Source: Amaranthus tricolor | Lineage: Eukaryota; Streptophyta; Magnoliopsida; Caryophyllales; Amaranthaceae | Length of the DNA stretch: 64,000 nucleotides | Assembly (NCBI RefSeq): GCF_026212465.1 | Contig: NC_080061.1 | Span: 20,759,695-20,823,694, forward strand | Reading direction: 5' to 3' | Shown: positions 34,701 to 48,769 of the stretch, piece by piece | Numbering within the stretch: position 1 is the stretch's first letter | How the letters are laid out: every line of letters begins with the position of its first letter | Made by a program: the position numbers and the translations under genes | Notes under the pieces: generated by a model | The model's database searches: none | What the model was told of the DNA's origin: nothing | Seen by the model: only the letters and a program-made list of their open reading frames with translations

Positions 34701-35989
34701 TCGTGCGAAACAAACTTAGTTTGAACAACTTAATGCGAGAAAGTGCCAAAAAAATATAAAAAACATAAAAAACGCAACTTAGCACGTAATTTAAAGTATA
34801 TGACTATTGTTTTCGAGTCTAACCACTTCAACACAATAAAATATATTAAATAGTGTTGGGTGCCATGTTTTGTGGAAAACAAACCAAGTTTGAAGAACTT
34901 TATGAAAGAAAGTGCAAAAAAAGCTAAAAAAACTTATAAAAAATGAACTTTGCACGTAATTTCAAACATATGACTATAATTCTTGATTCAAACCTTTCAA
35001 CACAATAATTTATACCAAATAGTGTTGTGTGCGAAGTTTCGTGCGAAACGAACCACATTATGCGAGAAATTTACGTTCCAGAAAAATATAAAAAACATTA
35101 AAAACACAACTGAGCACGTAATTTAAAGTACATGACTAGTGTTTTCGACTCTAACCATTTCAAAAAAATAAAATAACTTAAATAGTGTAGGGTGCCTTAT
35201 TTTGTGGAAAACAAACCAACTTTGAACAATTTTATGCGAGAAAGTGCTAAAAAAGCTAAAAAAAACTTTAAAAAAGCAACTTAACACATAATTTCAAGCA
35301 TATGACTAGTGTTTTCGATTCTAACCATTTCAACACAATAATATATACGAAATAGTGTTGGGTGCCATGTTTCGTGCAAAACAAACCAAGTTTGAACAAC
35401 TTTATGCAAGAAAGTGCTAAAAAATCTAAAAAAAACTTGAAAAAGGCAACTTCGCACGTAATTTCAAGCATATGACAATAGTTCTCGATTCGAACCATTT
35501 CAACACAATAATTATACCAAATAGTATTATGTGCTAAGTATCGTGCGAAACAAACCATGTTTGAACTACTTTATGCGAGAAAGGGCCAAAAAAATATAAA
35601 AAGCATTAGAAATGCAACTTAACACGTAATTTAAAGTAGATGACTATTGTTTACGAGTCTAACCATTTCAACACAATAATATCAACTAAATAGTTTTGGG
35701 TGCCATGTTTCGTGCAAAACAAACCATGTTTGAAAAACTTTACGTGTAAAAGTGCTAAAAAAGCTATAAAAACTATAAAAAAAGCAACTTAGCACTTAAT
35801 TTCAAGCATATGAATATTGTTTTCGAGTCTAAACATTTCAACACAATAATTTATACCAAATAGTGTAGTGTGCTAGGTTTCGTGCGAAAAAACCAAGTTT
35901 GAACCACTTTATGCGAGAAAGTGCCAAAACAACACAAAAAAATTAAAAACGCAACTTAGCACGTAAGTTCAAGTACATGACTATTGTTT

Positions 35990-36020
35990 TCGAGTCTAAA
36001 CATTTCGAGAAATAGCTAAA
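35990..36020 (+). other. Truncated monomer
   Basis: 'gagtctaaacatttcgagaa' joins 'catttc' to 'gagaaatagctaaaa', losing about 100 bp including the dyad site. Both parents have 'cgaga' or 'cga' at the switch point. Confidence 0.75.
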
Positions 36021-36899
36021 AAAGCTAAAAAAAACCTATAAAAAATCAAACTAGCACTTAAATTCAAGCAAACGACTGTTGTTTTCGATTCTAACCATTT
36101 CAACACAATAATTTATACCAAATAGTGTTGTGTGCCTTGTTTTTTGCCAAACAAACCAAGTTTGAACCACTTTACGCGAGAAAGTACTAAAAAAGCTAAA
36201 AATAACTTTAAAAAAGCAACTTAGCATGTAATTTCAAGCATATAACTATTGTTTTCGATTCTAACCATTTCAACACAATAATTTATACCAAATACTTTTG
36301 TGTACTAGGTTTCGTGCGCAAAAAACCAATTTTGAACCACTTTATTTGAGAAAGTTCCCAAAAAATATAAAAACATTAAAAACGCAACTTCGCATGTAAT
36401 TTTAAATAAATGACTATTTTTTTTTAGTCTAAGCGTTTCAACACAAAAATATAAACTAAATTGTTTTGGGATCCGTGTTTCGTGCAAAACAAACCAAGTT
36501 TGAACAACTTTATACGAGAAACTGCTAAAAAAGCAAAAAAAACTTGAAAAAAAAACTTAGCACGTCATTTGAAGCATATGACTATTGTTTTCGATTCATA
36601 ACATTTCAACGCAATAATTCATACCAAATAGTGTAGTGTGCTAGGTTTCGTGCGAAAAAAACCAAATTTGAACTACTTTATGTGAGAAACTGCCCAAAAA
36701 ATATAAAAAACATAACTTCATATGTAATTTCAACCACATAACTATTGTTTTCGAGTCTAACCATTTCAACACAATAACATAAACTAAATTTAGATGTCAT
36801 GTTTCGTGAAAAAAAAACCAAGTTTGAACAACTTTATGCGAGAAAGTGCTAAAAAAGCTAAATAAAACTGTAAAAAAACAACTTAGCACGTAATTTCAA

Positions 36900-39800
36900 A
36901 CATATGACTATAGTTCTCGATTCGAACCATTTGAACACAATAATTTAAACCAAATAATGCTGTGTGCCATGTTTGATGCAATATAAACCGAGTTTGAACC
37001 AATTTATGCCAGAAAGTGTCAAAAAATATAAAAAGCATTAAAAAGAAAATTAGAACGTAATTTCAAATACATGACTAATGTTTTCGAGTCTAACCATTTC
37101 TACACAATAATATAAGCTAAATAGTGTTGGGTATCATGTTTCGTGCAAAACAAACCAAGTTTAAATTACTTTATGCATGAAAGTGCTAAGAAAGATAAAA
37201 AAACTATTTAAAAAAGAAACATAGCACTTAATTTCAAACATATGACTATAGTTCTCGATTCGAACCATTTCGACACAAGAATTTATACCAAATAGTGTTG
37301 TGTGCCAAGTTTCGTGCGAAACAAATCAAGTTTGAACCACTTTATGCGAGAAAGTGCTAAAAATTATAAAAAACATTAAAATCCCAACTTAGCACGTAAT
37401 TTAAAGCATATGACTATAGTTTTTGATTCTAACCATTTCAACACAATAATATACACCAAATAGTGTTGGGTGCCAAGTTTCGTGCGAAACAAACCATGTT
37501 TGAACCATTTTACGCGAGAAAGGGCCAAAAAAAATATAAAAAACATTAAAAACACAACTTAGCACGTAATTTAAAGTACATGACTATTGTTTTTGAGTCT
37601 AAGCATTTCAACACAATAATATAAACTAAATATTGTTGGGTGCCATGTTTCGTGCAAAACAAACCATGTTTGAACAACTTTATGTGAGAAAGTGCAAAAA
37701 AGCTATAAAAAATATAAAAAAGCAACTTAGCACTTAATTTCAAGCATATGACTATTGTTTTCGAGTCTAAACATTTCAACACAATAATTTATACTAAATA
37801 GTGTAGTGTACTATGTTTCGTGCGAAAAAAACCATGTTTGAACCACTTTATGCGAGAAAGTGCCAAAACAATATAAAAAAATTTAAAACGCAGCTTAGCG
37901 CGTAATTTCAAGTACATGACTATTTTTTTCGAGTCTAACCATTTCAACACAATAATATAAACTAAATAGTGTTGGGTGCCATGTTTCGTGCAAAACAAAC
38001 CAAGTTGGAATAACTTTATGCAAGAAAGTTCTAAAACAGCTAAAAAAACCTTGAAAAAAGCAACTTACCACGTAATTTCAAGCATATGACTATTGTTTTT
38101 GAATCTAACAATTTGAACACAATAATTAATACCAAATAGCGTTGTGTGCTAGGTTTCGTGCGAAACAAATCAAGTTTTAACCACTTTATTCGGGAAAGTG
38201 CCAAAAAAAATATAAAAAAACATTAAAAACGCAACTTAGCACGTAATTTCAAATACATTACTATTCTTTTCGAGTCTAATCATTTCAACACAATAATATA
38301 AACTAAATAGTGTTGGGTGCCATGTTTCGTGCAAATCAAACCATGTTTGAACAACTTTATATGAGAAAGTGCAAAAAAGCTATAAAAACTATAAAAAAGC
38401 AACTTAGCACTTAATTTCAAGCATATGACTATTGTTTTCGAGTCTAAGCATTTCATCACAATAATTTATACCAAATAGTGTAGTGTGCTAGGTTTTGTGC
38501 GAAAAAAACCAAATTTGAACCACTTTATGCAAGAAATTAAGTGCCAAAACAATATAAAAAAATTAAAAACCTAGCTTAGCACGTAATTTCAAGTACATGA
38601 CTATTGTTTTCGAGTTTAACCATTTCAACACAATAATATAAACTAAATAGTGTTGGGTGCCATGTTTCGTGCAAAACAAACCAAGTTGGAATAACTTTAT
38701 GCAAGAAAGTGCTAAAACAACTAAAAAACCATGAAAAAAGCAACTTAGCACGTAATTTCAAGCATATGACTATTGTTTTTGAATCTAACAATTTGAACAC
38801 AATAATTAATACCAAATAGCGTTATGTGCTAGGTTCCGTGCGAAACAAACCAAGTTTTAACCACTTTATTCGGGAAAGTCTCAAAAAAATATAAAAAAAC
38901 ATTAAAAACGCAACCTAGCATGTAATTTCAAATACATGACTATTGTTTTCGAATCTTATCATTTAAACAATAATATAAACTAATTAGTGTTGGGTGCCAT
39001 ATTTCGTGCAAAACAAACCAAGTTTGAACAACTTTATGCCAGAAAGTGCTAAAAAAGCTAAAAAAACTTTAAAAAAGCAACTTAGCACGTAATTTCAAAC
39101 ATATGACTATTGTTTTCGATTCTAACCATTTCTACACAATAATTTATACCAAGTAGTGTTGTCTGCTAGGTTTCGTGCGCAACAAAACAAGTTTCAACCA
39201 CTTTATGCGAGAAAGTTCCAAAAAAATAGAAAAAACATTAAAAACGCAACTTAGTCCCTAATTTCAAGTACATGACTATTTTTTTCGAGTCTAACCATTT
39301 CAACACAATAATATAAACTAAATAGTCTTGGGTGCCATGTTTCGTGCAAAACAAACCAAGTTGGAACAACTTTTTGCCTAAAAGTACTAAAAAAGCTAAA
39401 AAAAACTTTAAAAAAGCATCTTAGCATGTAATTTAAAGCACATGACAATTGTTTCGATTCTAACCATTTCAACACAATAATATATACCAAATGGTGTTGT
39501 GTGCCTTTTTGTTGCCATACAAACCAAGTTTGAACCACTTTATGCGCGAAAGTGCTAAAAAAGCTAAAAAAAAAGACTTTAGAAAAGAAATTTATCACGT
39601 AATTTCAAGCATATGACTATTGTTTTCGATTACAACCATTTCAACACGATAATTTATAGCAAATAGTGTTGTGAGGTAGGTTTCGTGCGAAACAAACCAA
39701 GTTTGAACCTCCTTTATGCGAGAAAGTGCCAAAAAAATATAAAAAAAACATTAACAACGCAACTTAGCACGTATTTCAAGTACATGACTATTGTTTTCAA

Positions 39801-40320
39801 GTCTAACCATTTCAACACAATAATAAAAACTAAATAGTGTTGGGTGCCATGTTTCGTGCAAAACAAACCAAGTTTGAACAAATTTATGCAAGAAAACACT
39901 TAAAAAACTAAATAAAAATTTTAAAAAAGCAACTTAGCACGTAAATTCAAGCACATGATTATAGTTTTCGATTCTAACCATTTCAACATAATAATTTATA
40001 CCAAATAGTGTTTTGTGCCAAGTTTCGTGCGAAATAAACCATGATTGAACGAGAAAGTGCCAAAAAAATATAAAAAACATTAAAAACACAACTTAGCACG
40101 TAAATTCAAGTACATGACTACTGTTTTCGAGTCGAACCGTTTCAACAAAAAAATAGAAATACAACAGTGTTGGGTGACATTTTTCCTGCAAAACAAACCA
40201 AGTTTGAACAACTCTATGCAAGAAAGTGCTAAAAAAAGCTAAAAAAAACCTTGAAAAAAGCAACTTAGCACATAATTTCAACCATATGACTATTGTTTTA
40301 GATTCTAAGAATTTGAACAC
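36900..40320 (+). repeat. Left edge of the 18-mer HOR array, with a 22-monomer variant
   Basis: Landmarks of the HOR unit first appear near 36,950 ('ataaaccgagtttgaaccaa'). Monomers 6 to 18 of the unit then run from ~37,560, but monomers 7-10 occur twice. The monomer-9 text 'aatttgaacacaataattaa' occurs at 38,110 and again 681 bp later, and a hybrid of monomers 10 and 6 at ~38,250-38,400 marks the join. From 37,782 to the equivalent site at 41,503 is 3,721 bp, or 22 monomers. Two monomers before this block (4-5 of the unit) appear deleted near 37,450. Confidence 0.8.
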
Positions 40321-43023
40321 AATAATTTATACCAAATAGTGTTGTATGCTAGGTTTCGTGCGAAACAAACCAAGTTTGAACCACTTTATTCAGGAAAGTG
40401 CCAAAAAAATATAAAAAAACATCAAAAACGCAACTTAGCACGTAATTTAAAGTACATAACTATTTTTTTCGAGTCTAAGCATTTCAACACAATAATATAA
40501 ACTAAATAGTTTTGGGTGCCATGTTTCGTGCAAAGCAAACCATGTTTGAACAACTTTATGTGAGAAAGTGCTAAAAAAAGCTATAAAAACAATAAAAAAG
40601 CAACTTAGCACTAAATTTCAAGCATATGACTATTGTTTTCGAGTCTAAACATTTCAACACAATAATTTATACCAAATAGTGTAGTGTGCTCGGTTTCGTG
40701 CGAAAAAAACCATGTTTGAACCACTTTATGCGAGAAAGTGCCAAAAAATATAAGAAAATTAAAAACGCAGCTTAGCACGTAATTTTAAGTACATGACTAT
40801 TGTTTTCGAGTCTAACCATTTCAACACAATAATTTAAACCAAATAGTGCTGTGTACCATGTTTCATGCAAAATAAACCGAGTTTGAACCAATTTATGCCA
40901 GAAAGAGTCAAAAAAATATAAAAACCATTAAAAAGAAAATTAGAACTTAATTTCAAATACATGACTATTGTTTTTGATTCTAACCATTTCAACACAATAA
41001 TATACACCAAATAGTATTGGGTGCCAAGTTTCGTGCGAAACTAACCATGTTTGAACCACTTTATGCGAGAAAGTGCAAAAAAATATAAAAAAAACTTGAA
41101 AAAAATAACTTAGCACGTAATATCAAGCATATAACAATAGTTCTCAATTCGAACCATTTCACCACAATAATTATACCAAATAGTATTATGTGCTAAGTTT
41201 CGTGCGAAACAAACCATGTTTGAACCATTTTATGCGAGAAAGGGCAAAAAAAATATAAAAAAACATTAAAAACGCAACTGAGCACGTAATTTAAAGTACA
41301 TGACTATTGTTTTCGAGTCTAACCATTTCAACACAATAATATAAACTAAATATTGTTGGATGCCATGTTTCGTGCAAAACAAACCATGTTTGAACAACTT
41401 TATGTGAGAAAGTGCTAAAAAAGCTATAAAAACTATAAAAAAGCAACTTAGCACTTAATTTCAAGCATATGACTATTGTTTTCGAGTCTAAACATTTCAA
41501 CACAATAATTTATACCAAATAGTGTAGTGTGCTATGTTTCGTGCGAAAAAAACCATGTTTGAACCACTTTATGCGAGAAAGTGCCAAAACAATATAAAAA
41601 AATTTAAAACGCAGCTTAGCGCGTAATTTCAAGTACATGAATATTGTTTTCGAGTCTAACCATTTCAACACAATAATATAAACTAAATAGTGTTGGGTGC
41701 CATGTTTCGTGCAAAACAAACTAAGTTGGAATAACTTTATTCAAGAAAGTGCTAAAACAGCTAAAAAAAACCTTGAAAAAAGCAACTTAGCACTTAATTT
41801 CAAGCATATGACTATTGTTTGCGAATCTAACAATTTGAACACAATAATTAATATCAAATAGTGTTGTCTGCTAGGTTTCGTGCGAAACAAACCAAGTTTT
41901 AACCACTTTATTCTAGAAAGTGCCAAAAAGATTTAAAAAAACATTAAAAACACAACTTAGCACGTAATTTCAAATACATGACTATTGTTTTCGAGTCTAA
42001 CCATTTCAACACAATAATATAAACTAAATAGTGTTGGGTGCCATATTTCGTGCAAAACAAACCAAGTTTGAACAACTTTATGCCAGAAAGTGCTAAAAAA
42101 GCTAAAAAAAACTTTAAAAAAGCATCTTAGCATGTAATTTAAAACACATGAGAATTGTTTCGATTCTAACCATTTCAACACAATAATATATACCAAATGG
42201 TGTTGTGTGCCTTGTTGTTGCCATACAAAACAAGTTTGAACCACTTTATGCGAGAAAGTGTTAAAAAAGCTAAAAAAAGACTTTAGAAAAGAAATTTATC
42301 ACGTAATTTCAAGCATATGACTATTGTTTTCGATTCCAACCATTTCAACACGATAATTTATACCAAATAGTGTTGTGAGTTAGGTTTCGTGCGAAACAAA
42401 CCAAGTTTGAACCACTTTATGCGAGAACGTGCCAAAAAAATATAAAAAAACATTAACAACGCAACTTAGCACGTATTTCAAGTACATGCATATTGTTTTC
42501 AAGTCTAACCATTTCAACACAATAATAAAAACTAAATAGTGTTGGGTGCCATGTTTCGTGCAAAACAAACCAAGTTTGAACAAATTTATGCAAGAAAACA
42601 CTTAAAAAACTAAATAAAAATTTTAAAAAAGCAACTTAGCACGTAAATTCAAGCACATGATTATAGTTTTCGATTCTAACCATTTCAACATAATAATTTA
42701 TACCAAATAGTGTTGTGTGCCAAGTTTCGTGCGAAATAAACCATGATTGAACGAGAAAAGTGCCAAAAAAATATAAAAAACATTAAAAGCACAACTTAGC
42801 ACGTAAATTCAAGTACATGACTACTGTTTTCGAGTCGAACCGTTTCAACAAAAAAATAGAAATACAACAGTGTTGGGTGACATTTTTCGTGCAAAACAAA
42901 CCAAATTTGATCAACTCTATGCAAGAAAGTGCTAAAAAAAGCTAAAAAAAACCTTGACAAAAGCAACTTAGCACATAATTTCAACCATATGACTATTGTT
43001 TTAGATTCTAACAATTTGAACAC
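40321..43023 (+). repeat. HOR unit U1, 16 monomers (2,703 bp)
   Basis: Unit boundaries are set by a landmark (the 'ttgaacacaataatttatac' site after monomer 18) that recurs through the array. Relative to the 18-mer it lacks monomers 11 and 12: monomer 10 is followed directly by monomer 13 at ~42,118 ('aaaaaagcatcttagcatg'). It carries variants 'catataacaatag' (41,127) and 'aataatttatacc' (41,504) that reappear only in U8. Confidence 0.88.
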
Positions 43024-45728
43024 AATAATTTATACCAAATAGTGTTGTATGCTAGGTTTCGTGCGAAACAAACCAAGTTTGAACCACTTTATTCAGGAAA
43101 GTGCCAAAAAAGTATAAAAAAACATCAAAAACGCAACTTAGAACGTAATTTAAAGTACATAACTATTTTTTTCGAGTCTAAGCATTTCAACACAATAATA
43201 TAAACTAAATAGTTTTGGGTGCCATGTTTCGTGCAAAGCAAACCATGTTTGAACAACTTTATGTGAGAAAGTGCTAAAAAAAGCTATAAAAACAATAAAA
43301 AAGCAACTTAGCACTAAATTTCAAGCATATGACTATTATTTTCGAGTCTAAACATTTCAACACAATAATTTATACCAAATAGTGTAGTGTGCTAGGTTTC
43401 GTGCGAAAAAAACCATGTTTGAACCACTTTATGCGAGAAAGTGCCAAAACAATATAAAAAAATTAAAAACGCAGCTTAGCACGTAATTTTAAGTACATGA
43501 CTATTGTTTTCGAGTCTAACCATTTCAACACAATAATTTAAACCAAATAGTGCTGTGTACCATGTTTCATGCAAAATAAACCGAGTTTGAACCAATTTAT
43601 GCCAGAAAGAGTCAAAAAAATATAAAAACCATTAAAAAGAAAATTAGAACTTAATTTCAAATACATGACTATTGTTTTTGATTCTAACCATTTCAACACA
43701 ATAATATACACCAAATAGTATTGGGTGCCAAGTTTCGTGCGAAACTAACCATGTTTGAACCACTTTATGCGAGAAAGTGCAAAAAAATATAAAAAAAACT
43801 TGAAAAAAATAACTTAGTACGTAATATCAAGCATATGACAATAGTTCTCAATTCGAACCATTTCACCACAATAATTATACCAAATAGTATAATGTGCTAA
43901 GTTTCGTGCGAAACAAACCATGTTTGAACCATTTTATGCGAGAAAGGGCAAAAAAAATATAAAAAACATTAAAAACGCAACTGAGCACGTAATTTAAAGT
44001 ACATGACTATTGTTTTCGAGTCTAACCATTTCAACACAATAATATAAACTAAATATTGTTGGATGCCATGTTTCGTGCAAAACAAACCATGTTTGAACAA
44101 CTTTATGTGAGAAAGTGCTAAAAAAGCTATAAAAAACTATAAAAAAGCAACTTAGCACTTAATTTCAAGCATATTACTATTGTTTTCGAGTCTAAACATT
44201 TCAACACAATAACTTATACCAAATAGTGTAGTGTGCTATGTTTCGTGCGAAAAAAACCATGTTTGAACCACTTTATGCGAGAAAGTGCCAAAACAATATA
44301 AAAAAATTTAAAACGCAGCTTAGCGCGTAATTTCAAGTACATGAATATTGTTTTCGAGTCTAACCATTTCAACACAATAATATAAACTAAATAGTGTTGG
44401 GTGCCATGTTTCGTGCAAAACAAACTAAGTTGGAATAACTTTATTCAAGAAAGTGCTAAAACAGCTAAAAAAAACCTTGAAAAAAGCAACTTAGCACTTA
44501 ATTTCAAGCATATGACTATTGTTTGCGAATCTAACAATTTGAACACAATAATTAATATCAAATAGTGTTGTCTGCTAGGTTTCGTGCGAAACAAACCAAG
44601 TTTTAACCACTTTATTCTAGAAAGTGCCAAAAAGATTTAAAAAAACATTAAAAACACAACTTAGCACGTAATTTCAAATACATGACTATTGTTTTCGAGT
44701 CTAACCATTTCAACACAATAATATAAACTAAATAGTGTTGGGTGCCATATTTCGTGCAAAACAAACCAAGTTTGAACAACTTTATGCCAGAAAGTGCTAA
44801 AAAAGCTAAAAAAAACTTTAAAAAAGCAACTTAGCACGTAATTTCAAACATATGACTATTGTTTTCGATTCTAACCATTTCTACGCAATAATTTATACCA
44901 AATAGTGTTGTGTGCCTTGTTGTTGCCATACAAAACAAGTTTGAACCACTTTATGCGAGAAAGTGTTAAAAAAGCTAAAAAAAGACTTTAGAAAAGAAAT
45001 TTATCACGTAATTTCAAGCATATGACTATTGTTTTCGATTCCAACCATTTCAACACGATAATTTATACCAAATAGTGTTGTGAGTTAGGTTTCGTGCGAA
45101 ACAAACCAAGTTTGAACCACTTTATGCGAGAACGTGCCAAAAAAATATAAAAAAACATTAACAACGCAACTTAGCACGTATTTCAAGTACATGCATATTG
45201 TTTTCAAGTCTAACCATTTCAACACAATAATAAAAACTAAATAGTGTTGGGTGCCATGTTTCGTGCAAAACAAACCAAGTTTGAACAAATTTATGCAAGA
45301 AAACACTTAAAAAACTAAATAAAAATTTTAAAAAAGCAACTTAGCACGTAAATTCAAGCACATGATTATAGTTTTCGATTCTAACCATTTCAACATAATA
45401 ATTTATACCAAATAGTGTTGTGTGCCAAGTTTCGTGCGAAATAAACCATAATTGAACGAGAAAAGTGCCAAAAAAATATAAAAAACATTAAAAGCACAAC
45501 TTAGCACGTAAATTCAAGTACATGACTACTGTTTTCGAGTCGAACCGTTTCAACAAAAAAATAGAAATACAACAGTGTTGGGTGACATTTTTCGTGCAAA
45601 ACAAACCAAATTTGATCAACTCTATGCAAGAAAGTGCTAAAAAAAGCTAAAAAAAACCTTGACAAAAGCAACTTAGCACATAATTTCAACCATATGACTA
45701 TTGTTTTAGATTCTAACAATTTGAACAC
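43024..45728 (+). repeat. HOR unit U2, 16 monomers (2,705 bp)
   Basis: Also two monomers short, but by a different event from U1: the first half of monomer 11 ('catttctacgcaataattta', 44,876) is fused to the second half of monomer 13 ('gtgtgccttgttgttgcc', 44,910). It carries the derived variants 'cttagtacg' (43,813) and 'gcatattac' (44,169), shared with later units. Confidence 0.88.
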
Positions 45729-48700
45729 AATAATTTATACCAAATAGTGTTGTATGCTAGGTTTCGTGCGAAACAAACCAAGTTTGAACCACTTTATTCA
45801 GGAAAGTGCCAAAAAAGTATAAAAAAACATCAAAAACGCAACTTAGAACGTAATTTAAAGTACATAACTATTTTTTTCGAGTCTAAGCATTTCAACACAA
45901 TAATATAAACTAAATAGTTTTGGGTGCCATGTTTCGTGCAAAGCAAACCATGTTTGAACAACTTTATGTGAGAAAGTGCTAAAAAAAGCTATAAAAACAA
46001 TAAAAAAGCAACTTAGCACTAAATTTCAAGCATATGACTATTATTTTCGAGTCTAAACATTTCAACACAATAATTTATACCAAATAGTGTAGTGTGCTAG
46101 GTTTCGTGCGAAAAAAACCATGTTTGAACCACTTTATGCGAGAAAGTGCCAAAACAATATAAAAAAATTAAAAACGCAGCTTAGCACGTAATTTTAAGTA
46201 CATGACTATTGTTTTCGAGTCTAACCATTTCAACACAATAATTTAAACCAAATAGTGCTGTGTACCATGTTTCATGCAAAATAAACCGAGTTTGAACCAA
46301 TTTATGCCAGAAAGAGTCAAAAAAATATAAAAACCATTAAAAAGAAAATTAGAACTTAATTTCAAATACATGACTATTGTTTTTGATTCTAACCATTTCA
46401 ACACAATAATATACACCAAATAGTATTGGGTGCCAAGTTTCGTGCGAAACTAACCATGTTTGAACCACTTTATGCGAGAAAGTGCAAAAAAATATAAAAA
46501 AAACTTGAAAAAAATAACTTAGTACGTAATATCAAGCATATGACAATAGTTCTCAATTCGAACCATTTCACCACAATAATTATACCAAATAGTATAATGT
46601 GCTAAGTTTCGTGCGAAACAAACCATGTTTGAACCATTTTATGCGAGAAAGGGCAAAAAAAATATAAAAAACATTAAAAACGCAACTGAGCACGTAATTT
46701 AAAGTACATGACTATTGTTTTCGAGTCTAACCATTTCAACACAATAATATAAACTAAATATTGTTGGATGCCATGTTTCGTGCAAAACAAACCATGTTTG
46801 AACAACTTTATGTGAGAAAGTGCTAAAAAAGCTATAAAAACTATAAAAAAGCAACTTAGCACTTAATTTCAAGCATATTACTATTGTTTTCGAGTCTAAA
46901 CATTTCAACACAATAACTTATACCAAATAGTGTAGTGTGCTATGTTTCGTGCGAAAAAAACCATGTTTGAACCACTTTATGCGAGAAAGTGCCAAAACAA
47001 TATAAAAAAATTTAAAACGCAGCTTAGCGCGTAATTTCAAGTACATGAATATTGTTTTCGAGTCTAACCATTTCAACACAATAATATAAACTAAATAGTG
47101 TTGGGTGCCATGTTTCGTGCAAAACAAACTAAGTTGGAATAACTTTATTCAAGAAAGTGCTAAAACAGCTAAAAAAAACCTTGAAAAAAGCAACTTAGCA
47201 CTTAATTTCAAGCATATGACTATTGTTTGCGAATCTAACAATTTGAACACAATAATTAATATCAAATAGTGTTGTCTGCTAGGTTTCGTGCGAAACAAAC
47301 CAAGTTTTAACCACTTTATTCTAGAAAGTGCCAAAAAGATTTAAAAAAACATTAAAAACACAACTTAGCACGTAATTTCAAATACATGACTATTGTTTTC
47401 GAGTCTAACCATTTCAACACAATAATATAAACTAAATAGTGTTGGGTGCCATATTTCGTGCAAAACAAACCAAGTTTGAACAACTTTATGCCAGAAAGTG
47501 CTAAAAAAGCTAAAAAAAACTTTAAAAAAGCAACTTAGCACGTAATTTCAAACATATGACTATTGTTTTCGATTCTAACCATTTCTACGCAATAATTTAT
47601 ACCAAATAGTGTTGTGTGCTAGGTATCGTGCGCAACAAAACAAGTTTGAACCACTTTATGCGAGAAAGTGCCAAAAAAATAGAAAAAACATTAAAAACGC
47701 AACTTAGTCCCTAATTTCAAGTACATGACTATTTTTTTCGAGTCTAACCATTTCAACACAATAATATAAACTAAATAGTGTTGGTGCCATGTTTCGTGAA
47801 AAACAAACAAAGTTGGAACAACTTTTTGCCAAAAAGAACTAAAAAGGCTAAAAAAAACTTTAAAAAAGCATCTTAGCATGTAATTTAAAACACATTAGAA
47901 TTGTTTCGATTCTAACCATTTCAACACAATAATATATACCAAATGGTGTTGTGTGCCTTGTTGTTGCCATACAAAACAAGTTTGAACCACTTTATGCGAA
48001 AAAGTGTTAAAAAAGCTAAAAAAAGACTTTAGAAAAGAAATTTATCACGTAATTTCAAGCATATGACTATTGTTTTCGATTCCAACCATTTCAACACGAT
48101 AATTTATACCAAATAGTGTTGTGAGTTAAGTTTCGTGCGAAACAAACCAAGTTTGAACCACTTTATGCGAGAACGTGCCAAAAAAATATAAAAAAACATT
48201 AACAACGCAACTTAGCACGTATTTCAAGTACATGCCTATTGTTTTCAAGTCTAACCATTTCAACACAATAATAAAAACTAAATAGTGTTGGGTGCCATGT
48301 TTCGTGCAAAACAAACCAAGTTTGAACAAATTTATGCAAGAAAACACTTAAAAAACTAAATAAAAATTTTAAAAAAGCAACTTAGCACGTAAATTCAAGC
48401 ACATGATTATAGTTTTCGATTCTAACCATTTCAACATAATAATTTATACCAAATAGTGTTGTGTGCCAAGTTTCGTGCGAAATAAACCATGATTGAACGA
48501 GAAAAGTGCCAAAAAAATATAAAAAACATTAAAAGCACAACTTAGCACGTAAATTCAAGTACATGACTACTGTTTTCGAGTCGAACCGTTTCAACAAAAA
48601 AATAGAAATACAACAGTGTTGGGTGACATTTTTCGTGCAAAACAAACCAAATTTGATCAACTCTATGCAAGAAAGTGCTAAAAAAAGCTAAAAAAAACCT

Positions 48701-48769
48701 TGACAAAAGCAACTTAGCACATAATTTCAACCATATGACTATTGTTTTAGATTCTAACAATTTGAACAC
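45729..48769 (+). repeat. HOR unit U3, 18 monomers (3,041 bp)
   Basis: The first full-length unit, holding all eighteen monomers, each 160-172 bp. The short monomer 16 ('ccatgattgaacgagaaaag', 48,487) lacks about 12 bp ('ccactttatgcg') in every unit, a unit-wide marker. This unit has 'cacattagaattg' at 47,891, shared with U5. Confidence 0.92.

Larger units (their letters stand above)
26217..36900 (+). repeat. Disordered satellite stretch with local rearrangements
   Basis: Monomers of A, B and C class continue but are heterogeneous and no long exact period spans the region. It contains several truncated monomers, an A-only trimer block and a displaced second copy of that block, annotated separately. 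No gene or transposon is seen. Confidence 0.8.
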
